NCBI RefSeq assembly: GCF_039542055.1
Contig: NZ_BAABHK010000004.1
Location: forward strand, 1 to 64,000
DNA length: 64,000 nucleotides
Reading direction: 5' to 3'
From: Actinoallomurus vinaceus
GTDB lineage: Bacteria; Actinomycetota; Actinomycetes; Streptosporangiales; Streptosporangiaceae
Part shown: piece after piece, positions 8,245-16,364 of the stretch
Layout of the letters: each line of letters starts with the position of its first letter
Position numbering within the stretch: the stretch's first letter is position 1
Made by a program: the position numbers and the translations under genes
The notes under the pieces: generated by a model
Database searches by the model: none
What the model was told of the DNA's origin: nothing
What the model saw: the letters and a program-made list of their open reading frames with translations, nothing else

Positions 8245-9369
8245 TCAGGACAGTTTCGCTTCGGGGGCGAAGGCGGGCAGCTTCTCGAGACTGCTGCGCA
8301 CGGCCTCGGCGCCGTACTCGAACATCTGCCGCTCGTAGTCGTCGACCGCGCTGAGCAGATCCTGGCGGCCTTCGTTGGCCTCGATCAGGCAGCGGCGCAG
8401 CAGGTCGGCATCGCGCAGCGCGGTGTTCGCGCCGTTGCCGCCGGTCGGGGAGGTGGCGTGGATCGCGTCGCCGAGCAGCGTGACCGGGCCGGACGCCCAG
8501 CGCTCACCGGGCTTGACCACCCGGATGGACAGCAGCGTGCTGTTGTCCGGGTCGGCCTGCTCGATCAGCGCGCGCAGCTCCGGGTGCCAACCTTCCATCC
8601 TGGACAGCACGGCGTCCTGCGCGGTCAGGTCCTCCAGCGAACCGTTCGGCGGCAGGATCATGGCCCAGCGCACGTAGTCGCCGATGTCGGGCAGCGTGAC
8701 TTCGGGGGCCAGTTGCTCGGCGGCCTGCCTCGGCGGGGTACGGAAGCGCATCGCGCCGAGCAGCAGGCTGACGCCGTCGCCCGTGATCTTCGAGCCGTAG
8801 GCCTTGGACAGGCTGGCGAACTCGTCGGTCAGCGGGGTGCGGCCGATGACGAACCGGACGCCGGTGTCGGTCGGGGTGGTCTGCGGCGACAACACCCCGC
8901 GGACCGCGGAGGTGACGCCGTCCGCGCCGACGAGCAGGTCGGCGGTGGCCGGGTCGCGGCGGGCGAACTGGGCTTGGACATTGCCGTCGGCCAGCACGTC
9001 GTAGCCGGTCAGCGCGGCATTGGTGTGCACGGTGAGGCCAGTCAGCAACAGGTGTCGCAGCACCTGCCGGTCGACCACGATGCCGGTCCGGCCCGCGCCG
9101 AGCTTGCCGATCTCGTTCATCTGCGGGTCCAGGATCAGCTGCTCGGTGGAGGCGTCCATGACGACCTCGTCCAGCAGCGGGTGCCAGCGCGTCGGCAGGC
9201 AGTCGCGCACCGCCTGGAAACCGATCAGGTTCAGCACGAGCCGGTAGCCCTGGAACCGTGCGACGATCCCCAGGTCACGCTCGAACACGTCGGCCTCGAT
9301 CCCGGCACCACGCAGACCCTGCGCGAGAGCCAGACCTCCCAGACCGGCTCCGACAACGGAAACTCGCAT
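8245..9369 (-). CDS. FAD-dependent monooxygenase (aromatic hydroxylase class)
   Basis: The 374-residue flavoprotein has an N-terminal Rossmann motif (VVGAGLGGLALAQGLR, residues 4-19), the DG motif LLVGADGVTSAVR near residue 155, and the second FAD-binding motif VTLLGDAIHATSPTGGNGAN near residue 290. This is the class A hydroxylase family, which includes TetX-like and rifampicin monooxygenases as well as biosynthetic hydroxylases. The ATG at 9369 has GGGGG six bases upstream and is preferred over one 18 bases earlier. It diverges from a TetR gene across paired operators, so substrate-induced detoxification is likely. The substrate itself cannot be named. Confidence 0.85.
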   Translation of the reverse strand: MRVSVVGAGLGGLALAQGLRGAGIEADVFERDLGIVARFQGYRLVLNLIGFQAVRDCLPTRWHPLLDEVVMDASTEQLILDPQMNEIGKLGAGRTGIVVDRQVLRHLLLTGLTVHTNAALTGYDVLADGNVQAQFARRDPATADLLVGADGVTSAVRGVLSPQTTPTDTGVRFVIGRTPLTDEFASLSKAYGSKITGDGVSLLLGAMRFRTPPRQAAEQLAPEVTLPDIGDYVRWAMILPPNGSLEDLTAQDAVLSRMEGWHPELRALIEQADPDNSTLLSIRVVKPGERWASGPVTLLGDAIHATSPTGGNGANTALRDADLLRRCLIEANEGRQDLLSAVDDYERQMFEYGAEAVRSSLEKLPAFAPEAKLS

Positions 9370-9391
9370 CACACACCCCCGGGACATCGAT

Positions 9392-9406
9392 ACGAACTTA
9401 GTTCGT
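9392..9406. promoter_or_regulatory. TetR operator 1 (ACGAACT-T-AGTTCGT)
   Basis: A perfect 7-base inverted repeat with one central base lies 23 bases upstream of the monooxygenase ATG. It belongs to a pair with 9430-9444, centre distance 38 bases, filling the gap between the monooxygenase and its TetR-type regulator. Confidence 0.75.
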
Positions 9407-9429
9407 TCTGACGATCTAGGTTCTACTCA

Positions 9430-9444
9430 ACGAACTTAGATCGT
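9430..9444. promoter_or_regulatory. TetR operator 2 (ACGAACT-T-AGATCGT)
   Basis: This is a near-copy of operator 1 with one mismatch between arms. It lies just upstream of the TATAGT -10 element of the TetR gene, so binding would block both divergent promoters. Confidence 0.7.
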
Positions 9445-9451
9445 GTCAAGT

Positions 9452-9457
9452 TATAGT
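9452..9457 (+). promoter_or_regulatory. -10 element TATAGT of the TetR gene, leaderless transcript likely
   Basis: TATAGT ends seven bases before the ATG at 9465, so transcription would start at or next to the first codon. No ribosome site precedes this ATG, which agrees with leaderless translation. Confidence 0.5.
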
Positions 9458-9464
9458 GGTCGGC

Positions 9465-10196
9465 ATGTCCGCCGATCCCCGCCAACGCCGCGCAGCTCGC
9501 CACGCCCAACCCGCAGCGGAGGCCGCCGCGTCGGCACCACGCAAGAAGCCGATCACCGTCGAACGGATCACCGACGCCGCCCTGGAAGTCGTCGCCACCG
9601 AGGGGTATGACGCGCTGACCATCCGCCGGGTCGCCGCCGTGCTCGGCACCGGTCCGTCGTCGCTGTACGCGCACATCGTCAACAAGGCCGACATCGACGA
9701 CCTGCTGATCGGGCGGTTGTGCTCGGAGCTGGTACTGCCCAAGCCCGATCCGGCGCAGTGGCGTGAGCAGATCCGAGACGTGTGCGCCCAGATCCGCGAC
9801 CAGTACCTGAGGTACCCGGGCATCTCCCGGGCCGCGCTCGCGATGGTCCCTACCAACCTGGAAACCTTGCGGGTGAACGAGGGGATGCTCGCGATCCTGC
9901 TCGCCGGGGGCATCCAGCCGCAGAGCGCGGCCTGGGCCATCGACGCCCTCTCGCTCTACGTCGCCGGCTACGCGCTGGAGACCTCCATGGTCCAGCAGCG
10001 GCAGAAAGACCCGGACGCGGCCTGGGTCCTGACCCAGGACCAACTGGTCGACCGCTTCAACGCCCTGCCCCAGGCCGCCTTCCCCAACACCAGGCGGTAC
10101 GCGACCGAACTCACCTCCGGCACCGGACACCAGCGCTTCGACTTCGCCCTCGCGCTGCTCATCGACAACCTCGCCCGGCAGGCACCACCCGCCTGA
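9465..10196 (+). CDS. TetR/AcrR-family repressor (TetR_C class)
   Basis: The 243-residue regulator has an HTH in residues about 30-85 (ITDAALEVVATEGYDALTIR, then VAAVLGTGPSSLYAHIVNKADID) after a basic Ala-rich tail, and a C-terminal ligand domain of the TetR_C type. It is divergent from the flavin monooxygenase with 95 bases between starts, and two palindromes lie in the gap. This predicts autoregulation and repression of the monooxygenase. The ATG at 9465 is preferred to a GTG nine bases upstream because of the promoter position. The stop lies about 50 bases before a truncated resolvase. Confidence 0.85.
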   Translation: MSADPRQRRAARHAQPAAEAAASAPRKKPITVERITDAALEVVATEGYDALTIRRVAAVLGTGPSSLYAHIVNKADIDDLLIGRLCSELVLPKPDPAQWREQIRDVCAQIRDQYLRYPGISRAALAMVPTNLETLRVNEGMLAILLAGGIQPQSAAWAIDALSLYVAGYALETSMVQQRQKDPDAAWVLTQDQLVDRFNALPQAAFPNTRRYATELTSGTGHQRFDFALALLIDNLARQAPPA

Positions 10197-10248
10197 TCAC
10201 GGTGAGCGGATCCCCCCACCGGCTCCAGATGAGGAGATCAGACCCCAC

Positions 10249-10809
10249 CGCGACAAGCAGAACACCCAGCGGCAGCACGACGCCCTCGACCCCATCTGCT
10301 GGAAGGTCTTCGAGGAGAAGATCAGCGGCAAGCTCGCCACCGACGACCGGCCCGCACTGTTGAACGCGCTGTCCCACATCCGCGACGGCGACCTGCCGAC
10401 CGTCCAGGAGGTCGACCGCCTCGGCCGCAACCTCCTAGAAGGGCTGATCGTTCTCAACGACCTGTTCCAGCGCGGCGTCGGCGTCAAGGTGCTGGAGGGC
10501 ATCGCCGCCGGCGAGCACACCGAACGCTCCCTCATCCTCGACCTCGCCCTCGCCCTGGCCGAAGACCGCCGCCGCGACATCGTCCGCAAGACCAAGAACG
10601 GCCTGGACGCAGCCCGCGCTCGCGGCCGGGTCGGCGGCCGCCGTCCCGTGATCGACGACGACAAACGCGCCGCCATCCTCGCCCGCCGCCAACGCGGCGA
10701 ATCCATCCGTACCATCGCCGCCGGAGTCAAAGTCTCCATCGGCGTCGTCCACAAGACCCTCGCCGACACCCAGCGCGCCGCCGCGGCCTCCGAGAACGAC
10801 CCCCGCTGA
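10249..10809 (+). pseudogene. Serine recombinase (Tn3-type resolvase) lacking its catalytic N-terminus
   Basis: The open frame reads RDKQNTQRQHDAL, then FEEKISGKLATDDRPAL and VQEVDRLGRNLLEGL, which match resolvase residues about 10-120. A C-terminal HTH follows (AAILARRQRGESIRTIAAGVK..). The first ten residues, including the catalytic serine of the Y-x-R-V-S motif, are replaced by unrelated sequence that continues from the end of the TetR gene. No start codon with a ribosome site exists in this frame, and the first internal start (10360) is inside the catalytic domain. It is therefore almost certainly inactive. Confidence 0.8.
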
Positions 10810-10837
10810 CCAGACCCAACCCTCGAGGGAGAGCGCC

Positions 10838-11174
10838 GTGCCGCTGCCGCAGATCCCGCTCGACGACCCGCGCGTCCTGACCCTCGCCAAGGCCCGCCAG
10901 CAAGCTCGCCCATGAAGGGGCCGGCTACCTGCCGACCTGGGAGGAGTTGACCGATGCCGAGCGGGAGCAGTCCCTGGCCCCCGCACGCAGCTACCTGGAG
11001 TCGGCGATCAATGCCGGTCTCGTCCCCGAGGTGGAGCTGATCAGCACGGGCCCGCTCGCGGACCTGTCCAACATCAACCGCGAGATCGAGCGGCAGGCCA
11101 CCACCATGGCCACCCCGGCCGCCGACCTCCCGCTGCTGCTCTACCGTTTCTGCACCGCCCCACCGGCGGGATGA
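10838..11174 (+). pseudogene. Frameshifted small hypothetical gene
   Basis: A GTG at 10838 with GAGGGAGAG upstream opens VPLPQIPLDDPRVLTLAKAR and hits a stop at 10913-10915. Shifting frame there continues as LAHEGAGYLPTWEELTDAER, then LAPARSYLESAINAGLVPEV, to a stop at 11174. The joined product would be about 110 residues, resembling small unnamed proteins of Streptomyces mobile elements. One indel near 10905 separates the halves. Function unknown. Confidence 0.45.
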
Positions 11175-11198
11175 GCGCCGGGACCGTCCTAAAACAAG

Positions 11199-11360
11199 GT
11201 GGCCGAGACCGCCGAGCACGCTGGCGAGCTCGCCCGCGAGTTCGCCGCCCAGAACTGGGTCGACATGGACGAGGACGAGACCGCCGACTGGCGCAGGACC
11301 CTCGCGGACCTGGAAGCCGCCGCTGCCACTTTCCGCCGCGCCGTGAACCTCATCGGCTGA
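11199..11360 (+). CDS. Small hypothetical protein or remnant
   Basis: A 53-codon frame reads VAETAEHAGELAREF..NWVDMDEDETADWRRTLADLE and ends AVNLIG. The regular acidic/amphipathic pattern and the neighbouring element-type remnants suggest a real but possibly truncated small protein. There is no clear ribosome site, and an in-frame TAA lies just upstream. I do not recognise a family. Confidence 0.3.
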   Translation: MAETAEHAGELAREFAAQNWVDMDEDETADWRRTLADLEAAAATFRRAVNLIG

Positions 11361-11398
11361 CCGGGGCCCTACCAGCCATCCCACGACCACCCGCATCA

Positions 11399-11455
11399 GA
11401 ACGGCCAGTCACGATAAGAGGCGTCCGCCAGGCTCCTTAACGTGACTGGCCGTTC
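11399..11455. terminator. 15-base perfect inverted repeat
   Basis: GAACGGCCAGTCACG (11399-11413) is exactly complementary to CGTGACTGGCCGTTC (11441-11455), around a 27-base loop. It follows the small hypothetical frame and could terminate transcription, or it could be a relic of an element end. The long loop makes the terminator reading less certain. Confidence 0.4.
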
Positions 11456-11649
11456 GGTTGCTGCTCAAGCCCCGACCCCTAGAGAACCTGCGGCGAGAAG
11501 CACGACCGACTTGTTCGTATAGGCCTTCGGGGAGGCTGAGTGCAGCGCTCAGCGGTAGGTCGTGGCACTGCCTGGGTAGACCTTGCCGCGGCGGGACGCG
11601 CGGCTCGCAATCGCGACGGCGTCGGCAACAGCCGCGGCAGAATGGTGTG

Positions 11650-12114
11650 ATGGCTGGCCCGAATCGACGTGATCTCGGTCGCGTGTTCAACGAGGTGGCG
11701 GAGCTTTACGACCGGGTCCGGCCGAGATATCCCGACGAGATGTTCGCGGACCTCGCCACCATCACGGGCATGAACGAATGGTCGTCGGTGCTCGAGGTGG
11801 GCTGCGGTACCGGTCAGGCGACGCGCTCGCTGGCAGCGTTCGGATGCACTGTGACCGCCATCGAGCCGGGCACGCAGATGGCCGTACTGTTGAGACCGCC
11901 TTCGTTTGCGAACACCATTCAGCCGGGCGAGGAGGCCGGAGACCGGCGGAACATGGTGGGGGCGCGAAAGTTCGTGGGCGCCGGTCAAGTCCCCAGTGCG
12001 GCAGACCCGGCGGGCGCCACGCTGGTCGGCATGGCGACACCGGCCGACGGCCTGGCGTCGCTGGGGGACCTGATCGGCAGTCAGCGCCGAAGGCCGACCA
12101 CCTCACCGTGCTGA
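11650..12114 (+). pseudogene. Truncated SAM-dependent methyltransferase
   Basis: Residues 1-80 read as the start of a class I methyltransferase: FNEVAELYDRVRPRYPDEMF followed by SAM motif I VLEVGCGTGQATRSLAAFG and the acidic loop AIEPGTQM. Family members are about 250-270 residues. Here homology ends near 11890 and the frame runs on through unrelated sequence to a stop at 12114. Substrate-binding half lost; presumed dead. Confidence 0.7.
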
Positions 12115-12239
12115 CCGGCAGCGATCGGCCCGGGGCGAGTTCTGCTATCCGTTTCGGCTTTGGCCGTGTCTCGGCTGACCCTCTACGTACGTGCCCGGCC
12201 GGGCCGCCCCGGGCCGCGGGGCCCCTGAGTACCCTCCGC

Positions 12240-12656
12240 TCAGCCGGCGTTGAACGCCGCGGCGACGGTCAGCGTGTCCTCGTAAAGGTGCATGCGAACG
12301 ATCCGGCCGCCCTCGACCGCCAGGTGCATGGCCACCGGTGTGGTGAACTCCTTGCCGCTGGCCGCGACGGTGTGCGTGAAGACCGCCAGCAGCACCACGT
12401 CACCACCGTCGACGATGAAGCGCTCCAGCACGACCTTGCTCCTGCCGTGCGCGAAGTGCGGCCACATCGTGGTGAAGTACGGCGCGACCTCCTCCCGGCG
12501 GGTACGGCGCCCGGTCCAGGGCAGCGCGTCACTGCCGGGGACGTGCCAGTCGATCTCCTCGGAGAACAGTTCCTGGATGCCGTCGGGGTCCTGCCTGCCG
12601 AGGCGCTCCACGAACTTCTCGGCCACGGTCCGCGAGGTCTGAGTATCTGTTGCCAT
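12240..12656 (-). CDS. NTF2-like (SnoaL-type) protein under Rrf2 control
   Basis: The 138-residue protein has the SnoaL/NTF2 fold pattern: FVERLGRQDPDGIQELFSEE, IDWHVPGSDALPWTGRR, and the C-terminal strands VAMHLAVEGGRIVRMHLYED. Such cone-shaped proteins act as isomerases, hydrolases or binding proteins; the exact role is unknown. The ATG is preceded by AAGGACAAGGACG-like purines. A 13-base-arm palindrome lies 131 bases upstream, and the Rrf2 gene on the same strand precedes it, so it is a probable Rrf2 target. Confidence 0.8.
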   Translation of the reverse strand: MATDTQTSRTVAEKFVERLGRQDPDGIQELFSEEIDWHVPGSDALPWTGRRTRREEVAPYFTTMWPHFAHGRSKVVLERFIVDGGDVVLLAVFTHTVAASGKEFTTPVAMHLAVEGGRIVRMHLYEDTLTVAAAFNAG

Positions 12657-12786
12657 CGTCCTTGTCCTTGTTCTTTGTCTCTTCGTCTGCTTGAGGTGTC
12701 GGTCGGGCCTCAGCCCTGGAACAGGAAGTGCTTGCCGCTCAGCGGCCCACAGAGCTGCATGAGCGCCCCGCCTTCACGCAGCGGCT

Positions 12787-12815
12787 CTTGATGTAACCAT
12801 TTTGGTTACATCAAG
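12787..12815. promoter_or_regulatory. Rrf2-type operator, 13-base perfect arms
   Basis: CTTGATGTAACCA and TGGTTACATCAAG flank a TTT centre. The core GTAAC-N7-GTTAC is shared with the site at 13329-13345 upstream of the rrf2-like gene. The position, between the rrf2-like stop and the NTF2-like start, points to control of the NTF2-like gene. A 16-codon frame (MQLCGPLSGKHFLFQG) lies just downstream on the reverse strand and may be the end of a lost gene. Confidence 0.75.
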
Positions 12816-12860
12816 TGCGGGATGCGATCCCCTCGATCAGGGGAAGCCGACGGTCCGAGG

Positions 12861-13292
12861 TCAGGCGGCTTTCAAGACGTCCCGCAGCACGTCCTCCAGC
12901 GTGGTCTTGGCCAGCTCCCTGCGCAGGGCGGCCTCCACATCGTCGTACACGGCGGTCATCGCCGGCCCGATGCCGTGACCCACGACGCACTCGGGGTCCG
13001 GTGTCGCGCGATGCAAGGCGAAGACCGGTCCCGGTTCGATCGCCTGGTAGACGTCGAGCAGAGTGATTGCCGCCAGGTCCCGCGCGAGCATCCAGCCCGC
13101 CCCCGCCCCCCGCCGTGAATCGGCCAGGCCGGCCTTGCTCAGCTTGGCCAGCAGGCGGCGGATCACCACTGGGTTGGTGTTGACGCTCGTCGCGATCTGC
13201 TCGGAGGTGGCGACCTCGTGGCCACGCCGCTGATACAGCCCGATCCATGTCAGGGTGTGCGCCGCGATGGTCAGTCTGCTGTTGGCACTCAC
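12861..13292 (-). CDS. Rrf2-family repressor (YwnA-like)
   Basis: The 143-residue regulator begins MSANSRLTIAAHTLTWIGLY, the usual Rrf2 start, with a winged helix through TSEQIATSVNTNPVVIRRLL and AGWMLARDLAAITLLDVYQA. The dimer helix lies at about residues 105-140. It has a single cysteine (PECVVGHG), not the three-Cys iron-sulfur cluster set of IscR/NsrR, so it belongs with cluster-less, thiol- or ligand-sensing members such as YwnA. The GTG at 13292 has GGTGGAG at good spacing and is preferred over a GTG 12 bases upstream. Operators before it and before the NTF2-like gene suggest autoregulation. Confidence 0.85.
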   Translation of the reverse strand: MSANSRLTIAAHTLTWIGLYQRRGHEVATSEQIATSVNTNPVVIRRLLAKLSKAGLADSRRGAGAGWMLARDLAAITLLDVYQAIEPGPVFALHRATPDPECVVGHGIGPAMTAVYDDVEAALRRELAKTTLEDVLRDVLKAA

Positions 13293-13328
13293 GTCGGACT
13301 CCACCTCCCTCGCCCCTCGGTTCTAGTC

Positions 13329-13345
13329 GTAACGATAGTTGTTAC
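13329..13345. promoter_or_regulatory. Second Rrf2-type operator (GTAAC-N7-GTTAC)
   Basis: GTAAC-GATAGTT-GTTAC lies 36 bases upstream of the rrf2-like start and has the same half-sites and spacing as the core of the 12787-12815 palindrome. This is the expected position for autorepression. Confidence 0.6.
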
Positions 13346-13382
13346 AACTGCATGCGGCAAATCCTGCGGTGCCGGCCGGGCC

Positions 13383-13500
13383 GGCCTCGTCAAGGAGCAC
13401 GCCACCCGCGAGCACACCATCGCCGAGTTCTTCTCCGTCAGCCGGGCCACCGTCAATCGAGTCCTGGAACGCACCCAGGACCAGCACCCGAACAGAAGCC
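13383..13500 (+). pseudogene. C-terminal HTH relic of a second serine recombinase
   Basis: The frame reads GLVKEHATREHTIAEFFSVS followed by RATVNRVLERT, the HTH tail of Tn3-type resolvases. No catalytic domain precedes it: the rrf2-like gene and its operator take that place. It differs from the tail at 10690-10790, so it comes from another element. Confidence 0.5.
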
Positions 13501-13521
13501 GAACGGTAGGGCCCCGCCAAC

Positions 13522-14232
13522 CTACCGGCGGATCAGGTGTCCCCTGGTGTCTGAGCCGGACCAGGGACGAAGGCCGGCCTTTTGGGGCTGGCACGGGATC
13601 GCGTCACGTTCGGCGTCGGTGCGGGCTTTCAGGAGTGCTCGGGCGAGCGCGCCGTATCGAGCGGCGTCGGCCGGAGGCCTCGCTGCGGCGGCCGCGGCCG
13701 TCGGCACGTCGACGCGACCACGCCGGTCTTGGTGCAGGGGTTCGTCGCCGCTCGACCGGGCCGCCGGCGCGCGCCGCAGGGCCCGGTCAGCGCCGGGCCT
13801 CTCCCCTGGCGGCTCCTCGACGGACCCGGAAATGCGTTCGACGGCGAGCTGCTCGCATGCCTTGCACGGCGCTTCCAGGTCGAGCTGGTGGCCGTCTTCG
13901 CAGCGAACGTCCGGGCAGTCGATGCCTCGGCGGGCGAGCCGGATCGCGACGGCTACCGAGCCACGTACCGGCTCTCTGGCGCTGGTCCGGTAGCGCCAGT
14001 GCTCCCAGTTGCGGGCGATGCGTTCGGCGAGCTCGGCCGGGCTGCGGTGCTCCAGCTCGGCGGCGATCGCCGATAGCACGCGCCGGGAACCGTGCTCAGG
14101 GACGTGCCGGGTGAACTCGGCAGGCAGCGTCCGGTACAGCTCGGCTGCCGCGCGCGGCACCCGACGCCGCGGCTGCTTCGACGTCGGCCGTCCCTTCCCC
14201 GGAGTATTCGGCTTCCCGGCCGCGGCCGTCAC
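13522..14232 (-). CDS. Integrative-element-type zinc-ribbon protein, possibly the C-terminal part of a larger gene
   Basis: The 236-residue frame contains AELYRTLPAEFTRHVPEHGSRR, then IARNWEHWRYRTS and CPDVRCEDGHQLDLEAPCKACEQ. The last is a C-x5-C...C-x2-C ribbon. This order is familiar to me from proteins linked to actinomycete integrative elements, though no function is assigned. The frame stays open upstream to about 14525 without a clear start, so the GTG at 14232 may be internal and the true N-terminus lost. The last 60 residues look unconserved. Placement next to a tRNA gene supports an element origin. Confidence 0.5.
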   Translation of the reverse strand: MTAAAGKPNTPGKGRPTSKQPRRRVPRAAAELYRTLPAEFTRHVPEHGSRRVLSAIAAELEHRSPAELAERIARNWEHWRYRTSAREPVRGSVAVAIRLARRGIDCPDVRCEDGHQLDLEAPCKACEQLAVERISGSVEEPPGERPGADRALRRAPAARSSGDEPLHQDRRGRVDVPTAAAAAARPPADAARYGALARALLKARTDAERDAIPCQPQKAGLRPWSGSDTRGHLIRR

Positions 14233-14664
14233 GCGCGCCCGCGCGTAACGGCGGGTCTGCTCGCCTACGGCGGGAACCCCCGGTGCCTCCTCAACTGGTG
14301 CCTCCTTGGTTGGTGACTCCTGTGGAGTGCCGGAAGCTGCATGGGGTTCCTGCCGGTTCTTGCCCGGGGTGAGTGCCGCGATATGCGAGGGATCCTGGCA
14401 CGGCTGGACCAGACGGCCAGGCCGCCGTGGTCGGTGGAGTACAGAAGCGATCGCGGGATCTGTGCGTGGCCGCGAGGCGTGCCCGACGCCGCCCCCATCA
14501 GAGACCGCCCCCGCAGCGGACGCCTAGGGGCGGCAAGATCATTCCGCGTATATTCCGTGGCGGGCGGCGCAGAGGTGCCGACGCTGGCACAGCGTGGCAC
14601 AGGGCGTCAGTGAAGGACGGCGAATATCCGCAGGTCAGCGAGCTGTTCGAGCTGCTTGATCGAG
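14233..14664. other. Gap between element relic and tRNA
   Basis: On the reverse strand the frame of the preceding zinc-ribbon gene stays open to about 14525 and reads as low-complexity Pro/Glu/Ala sequence, probably its decayed N-terminal part. No integrase or second copy of the tRNA 3' end was found here. Confidence 0.4.
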
Positions 14665-14738
<74 letters not shown>

Positions 14739-14777
14739 CGAATGGTGAGCATCAAGCCCCACTACCTTGCCTGCCCG

Positions 14778-14823
14778 CAGACGCCCGCGCAACTCGACAC
14801 TTCTCGAGCCGCGCGGGCGTCTG
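14778..14823 (-). terminator. Terminator hairpin of dctA
   Basis: CAGACGCCCGCGC and GCGCGGGCGTCTG form a perfect 13-base stem with a 20-base loop, 15 bases after the dctA stop. Confidence 0.65.
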
Positions 14824-14837
14824 GAGGGGGAAGGGGG

Positions 14838-16232
14838 TCAGGCTCCGGCGCGTGCGGCCGCCGGGGTGTCGCCGGCGGGTGCCGGGGCGGGGACGGTGCC
14901 GGTTTCGGCGGGCGGTTCGTCGTCCAGGAGGGTGGTCTCGTCGAAGGGGAATCGGCCGGCGAGGACCTCGCGGGCGCGGTCGCGGTCGAACTCCTTGGTC
15001 CAGGTACCGATGACGACGGTGGCGACGGCGTTGCCGGCGAAGTTCGTGACGGCGCGGGCCTCCGACATGAAGCGGTCGATGCCGACGATGAGGCCGACGC
15101 CGTCGACGAGGTCGGGCCGGTGGGCCTGCAGGCCGCCGGCGAGGGTGGCCAGTCCGGCTCCGGTGACGCCGGCCGCGCCCTTGGAGGCGACGACCATGAA
15201 GAGGAGCAGACCGACCTGCTGGCCGATGGACATCGGGGCGCCGGTGGCCGAGGCGATGAACAGCGAGGCCATCGTGAGGTAGATGGCGGTGCCGTCGAGG
15301 TTGAAGGAGTACCCGGTCGGCACGGTGATGCCGACGACGGACCGGTCGACCCCGAGGTGCTCCATTTTCGCGATCAAGCGCGGCAGCGCGGTGTCCGAGG
15401 AGGACGTGGAGAAGATCAGCAGGAAGTCGCGGGCCAGGTAGCGCAGCAGGGCGAAGATGTTGATCCGCGCCGTGAGCCAGAGGACCGTCCCGAGGACGAC
15501 GAACACGAACAGCGCGCAGGTCACGTAGAAGGCGATCATGACTTCCGCGAGGCTCTTGAGCGCGTCGACGCCGGTGGCTCCGACCACCGCAGCGATCGCT
15601 CCGAACGCGCCGACCGGGGCGGCCCACAGAACGATCGAGAGGATGCGGAAGACGAGCCGCTGGAGGTGCTCGACGCCGCGGAGGATCGGCGCTCCGGCCC
15701 GCCCCATGGACTGCACCGCGAAGCCGGTGAGCAGGGCGATCAGCAGCGTCTGCAGGACCTGGCCCGAGGTGAAGGCGGAGAGGAGGGTGTCGGGGATGGT
15801 GCCGAGGAAGAAGTCGACCCCGCCTTCGGCCTTGCCCGTCGCCGCCTGCGTGTGACCGGCCTGCTTCAGCGCGGCGGTCAGGTGCATGCCCGCTCCGGGG
15901 TGCACGATGTTGCCGACGATGAGCCCGATCGCCAGGGCGAAGGTGGACATCACGAGGAAGTAGCCGAGCGCGAGCCCGCCCACGGCGCCGACCTTCGCCG
16001 CCTTGGCCACCGAGCCCACCCCGAGCACGATGGTGCAGAAGATGATCGGCGTGATCATCATCTTGATGAGGTTGACGAAGCCGGTCCCGACGGGCTTCAA
16101 CTCGACGGCGAACTTCGGCGCGGCGAAGCCGACGATGATGCCGGCGATGACCGCCGCGATCACCATCAGGTAGAGCAGATGAGTACGGTCCCGACGTCCT
16201 CCGGGTTTCCGGCGCACAGCCTCGGCAGCCAT
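14838..16232 (-). CDS. dctA: C4-dicarboxylate/cation symporter DctA
   Basis: The 464-residue membrane protein carries the SDF/DAACS family signatures: MMITPIIFCTIVLGV near residue 60, the serine-rich hairpin STSSSDTALPR, TGYSFNLDGTAIYLTMASLF and NFAGNAVATVV. These form the substrate- and cation-binding core for uptake of succinate, fumarate and malate. The ATG at 16232 with AAGGAG eight bases upstream is preferred over an earlier in-frame start at 16316. It is divergent from a DcuS/CitA-type kinase gene with 132 bases between, the classic arrangement for dicarboxylate-induced transport. The C-terminal 40 residues are Pro/Ala-rich and variable. Confidence 0.92.
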   Translation of the reverse strand: MAAEAVRRKPGGRRDRTHLLYLMVIAAVIAGIIVGFAAPKFAVELKPVGTGFVNLIKMMITPIIFCTIVLGVGSVAKAAKVGAVGGLALGYFLVMSTFALAIGLIVGNIVHPGAGMHLTAALKQAGHTQAATGKAEGGVDFFLGTIPDTLLSAFTSGQVLQTLLIALLTGFAVQSMGRAGAPILRGVEHLQRLVFRILSIVLWAAPVGAFGAIAAVVGATGVDALKSLAEVMIAFYVTCALFVFVVLGTVLWLTARINIFALLRYLARDFLLIFSTSSSDTALPRLIAKMEHLGVDRSVVGITVPTGYSFNLDGTAIYLTMASLFIASATGAPMSIGQQVGLLLFMVVASKGAAGVTGAGLATLAGGLQAHRPDLVDGVGLIVGIDRFMSEARAVTNFAGNAVATVVIGTWTKEFDRDRAREVLAGRFPFDETTLLDDEPPAETGTVPAPAPAGDTPAAARAGA

Positions 16233-16364
16233 GTCCGCTCCTTCATTTCGGGGGGATTTGCCAGGGACTATGCGCAGGTTCGAAGGTCGAGTCACCGTTA
16301 CGTTCATTTCGTTCACGAAAACCGCCGTTCACACCAGCGCAACGCACAGTGCACACTTGCGTAC

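Noticed and set aside
8245..9369. Naming the monooxygenase a tetracycline or rifampicin inactivating enzyme
   Set aside because: Only class-level FAD motifs are visible; substrate cannot be deduced.
14742..16364. Apparent 540-codon N-terminal extension of the kinase gene
   Set aside because: It is antisense to dctA; the kinase starts at the ATG at 16365, just before its first membrane segment.
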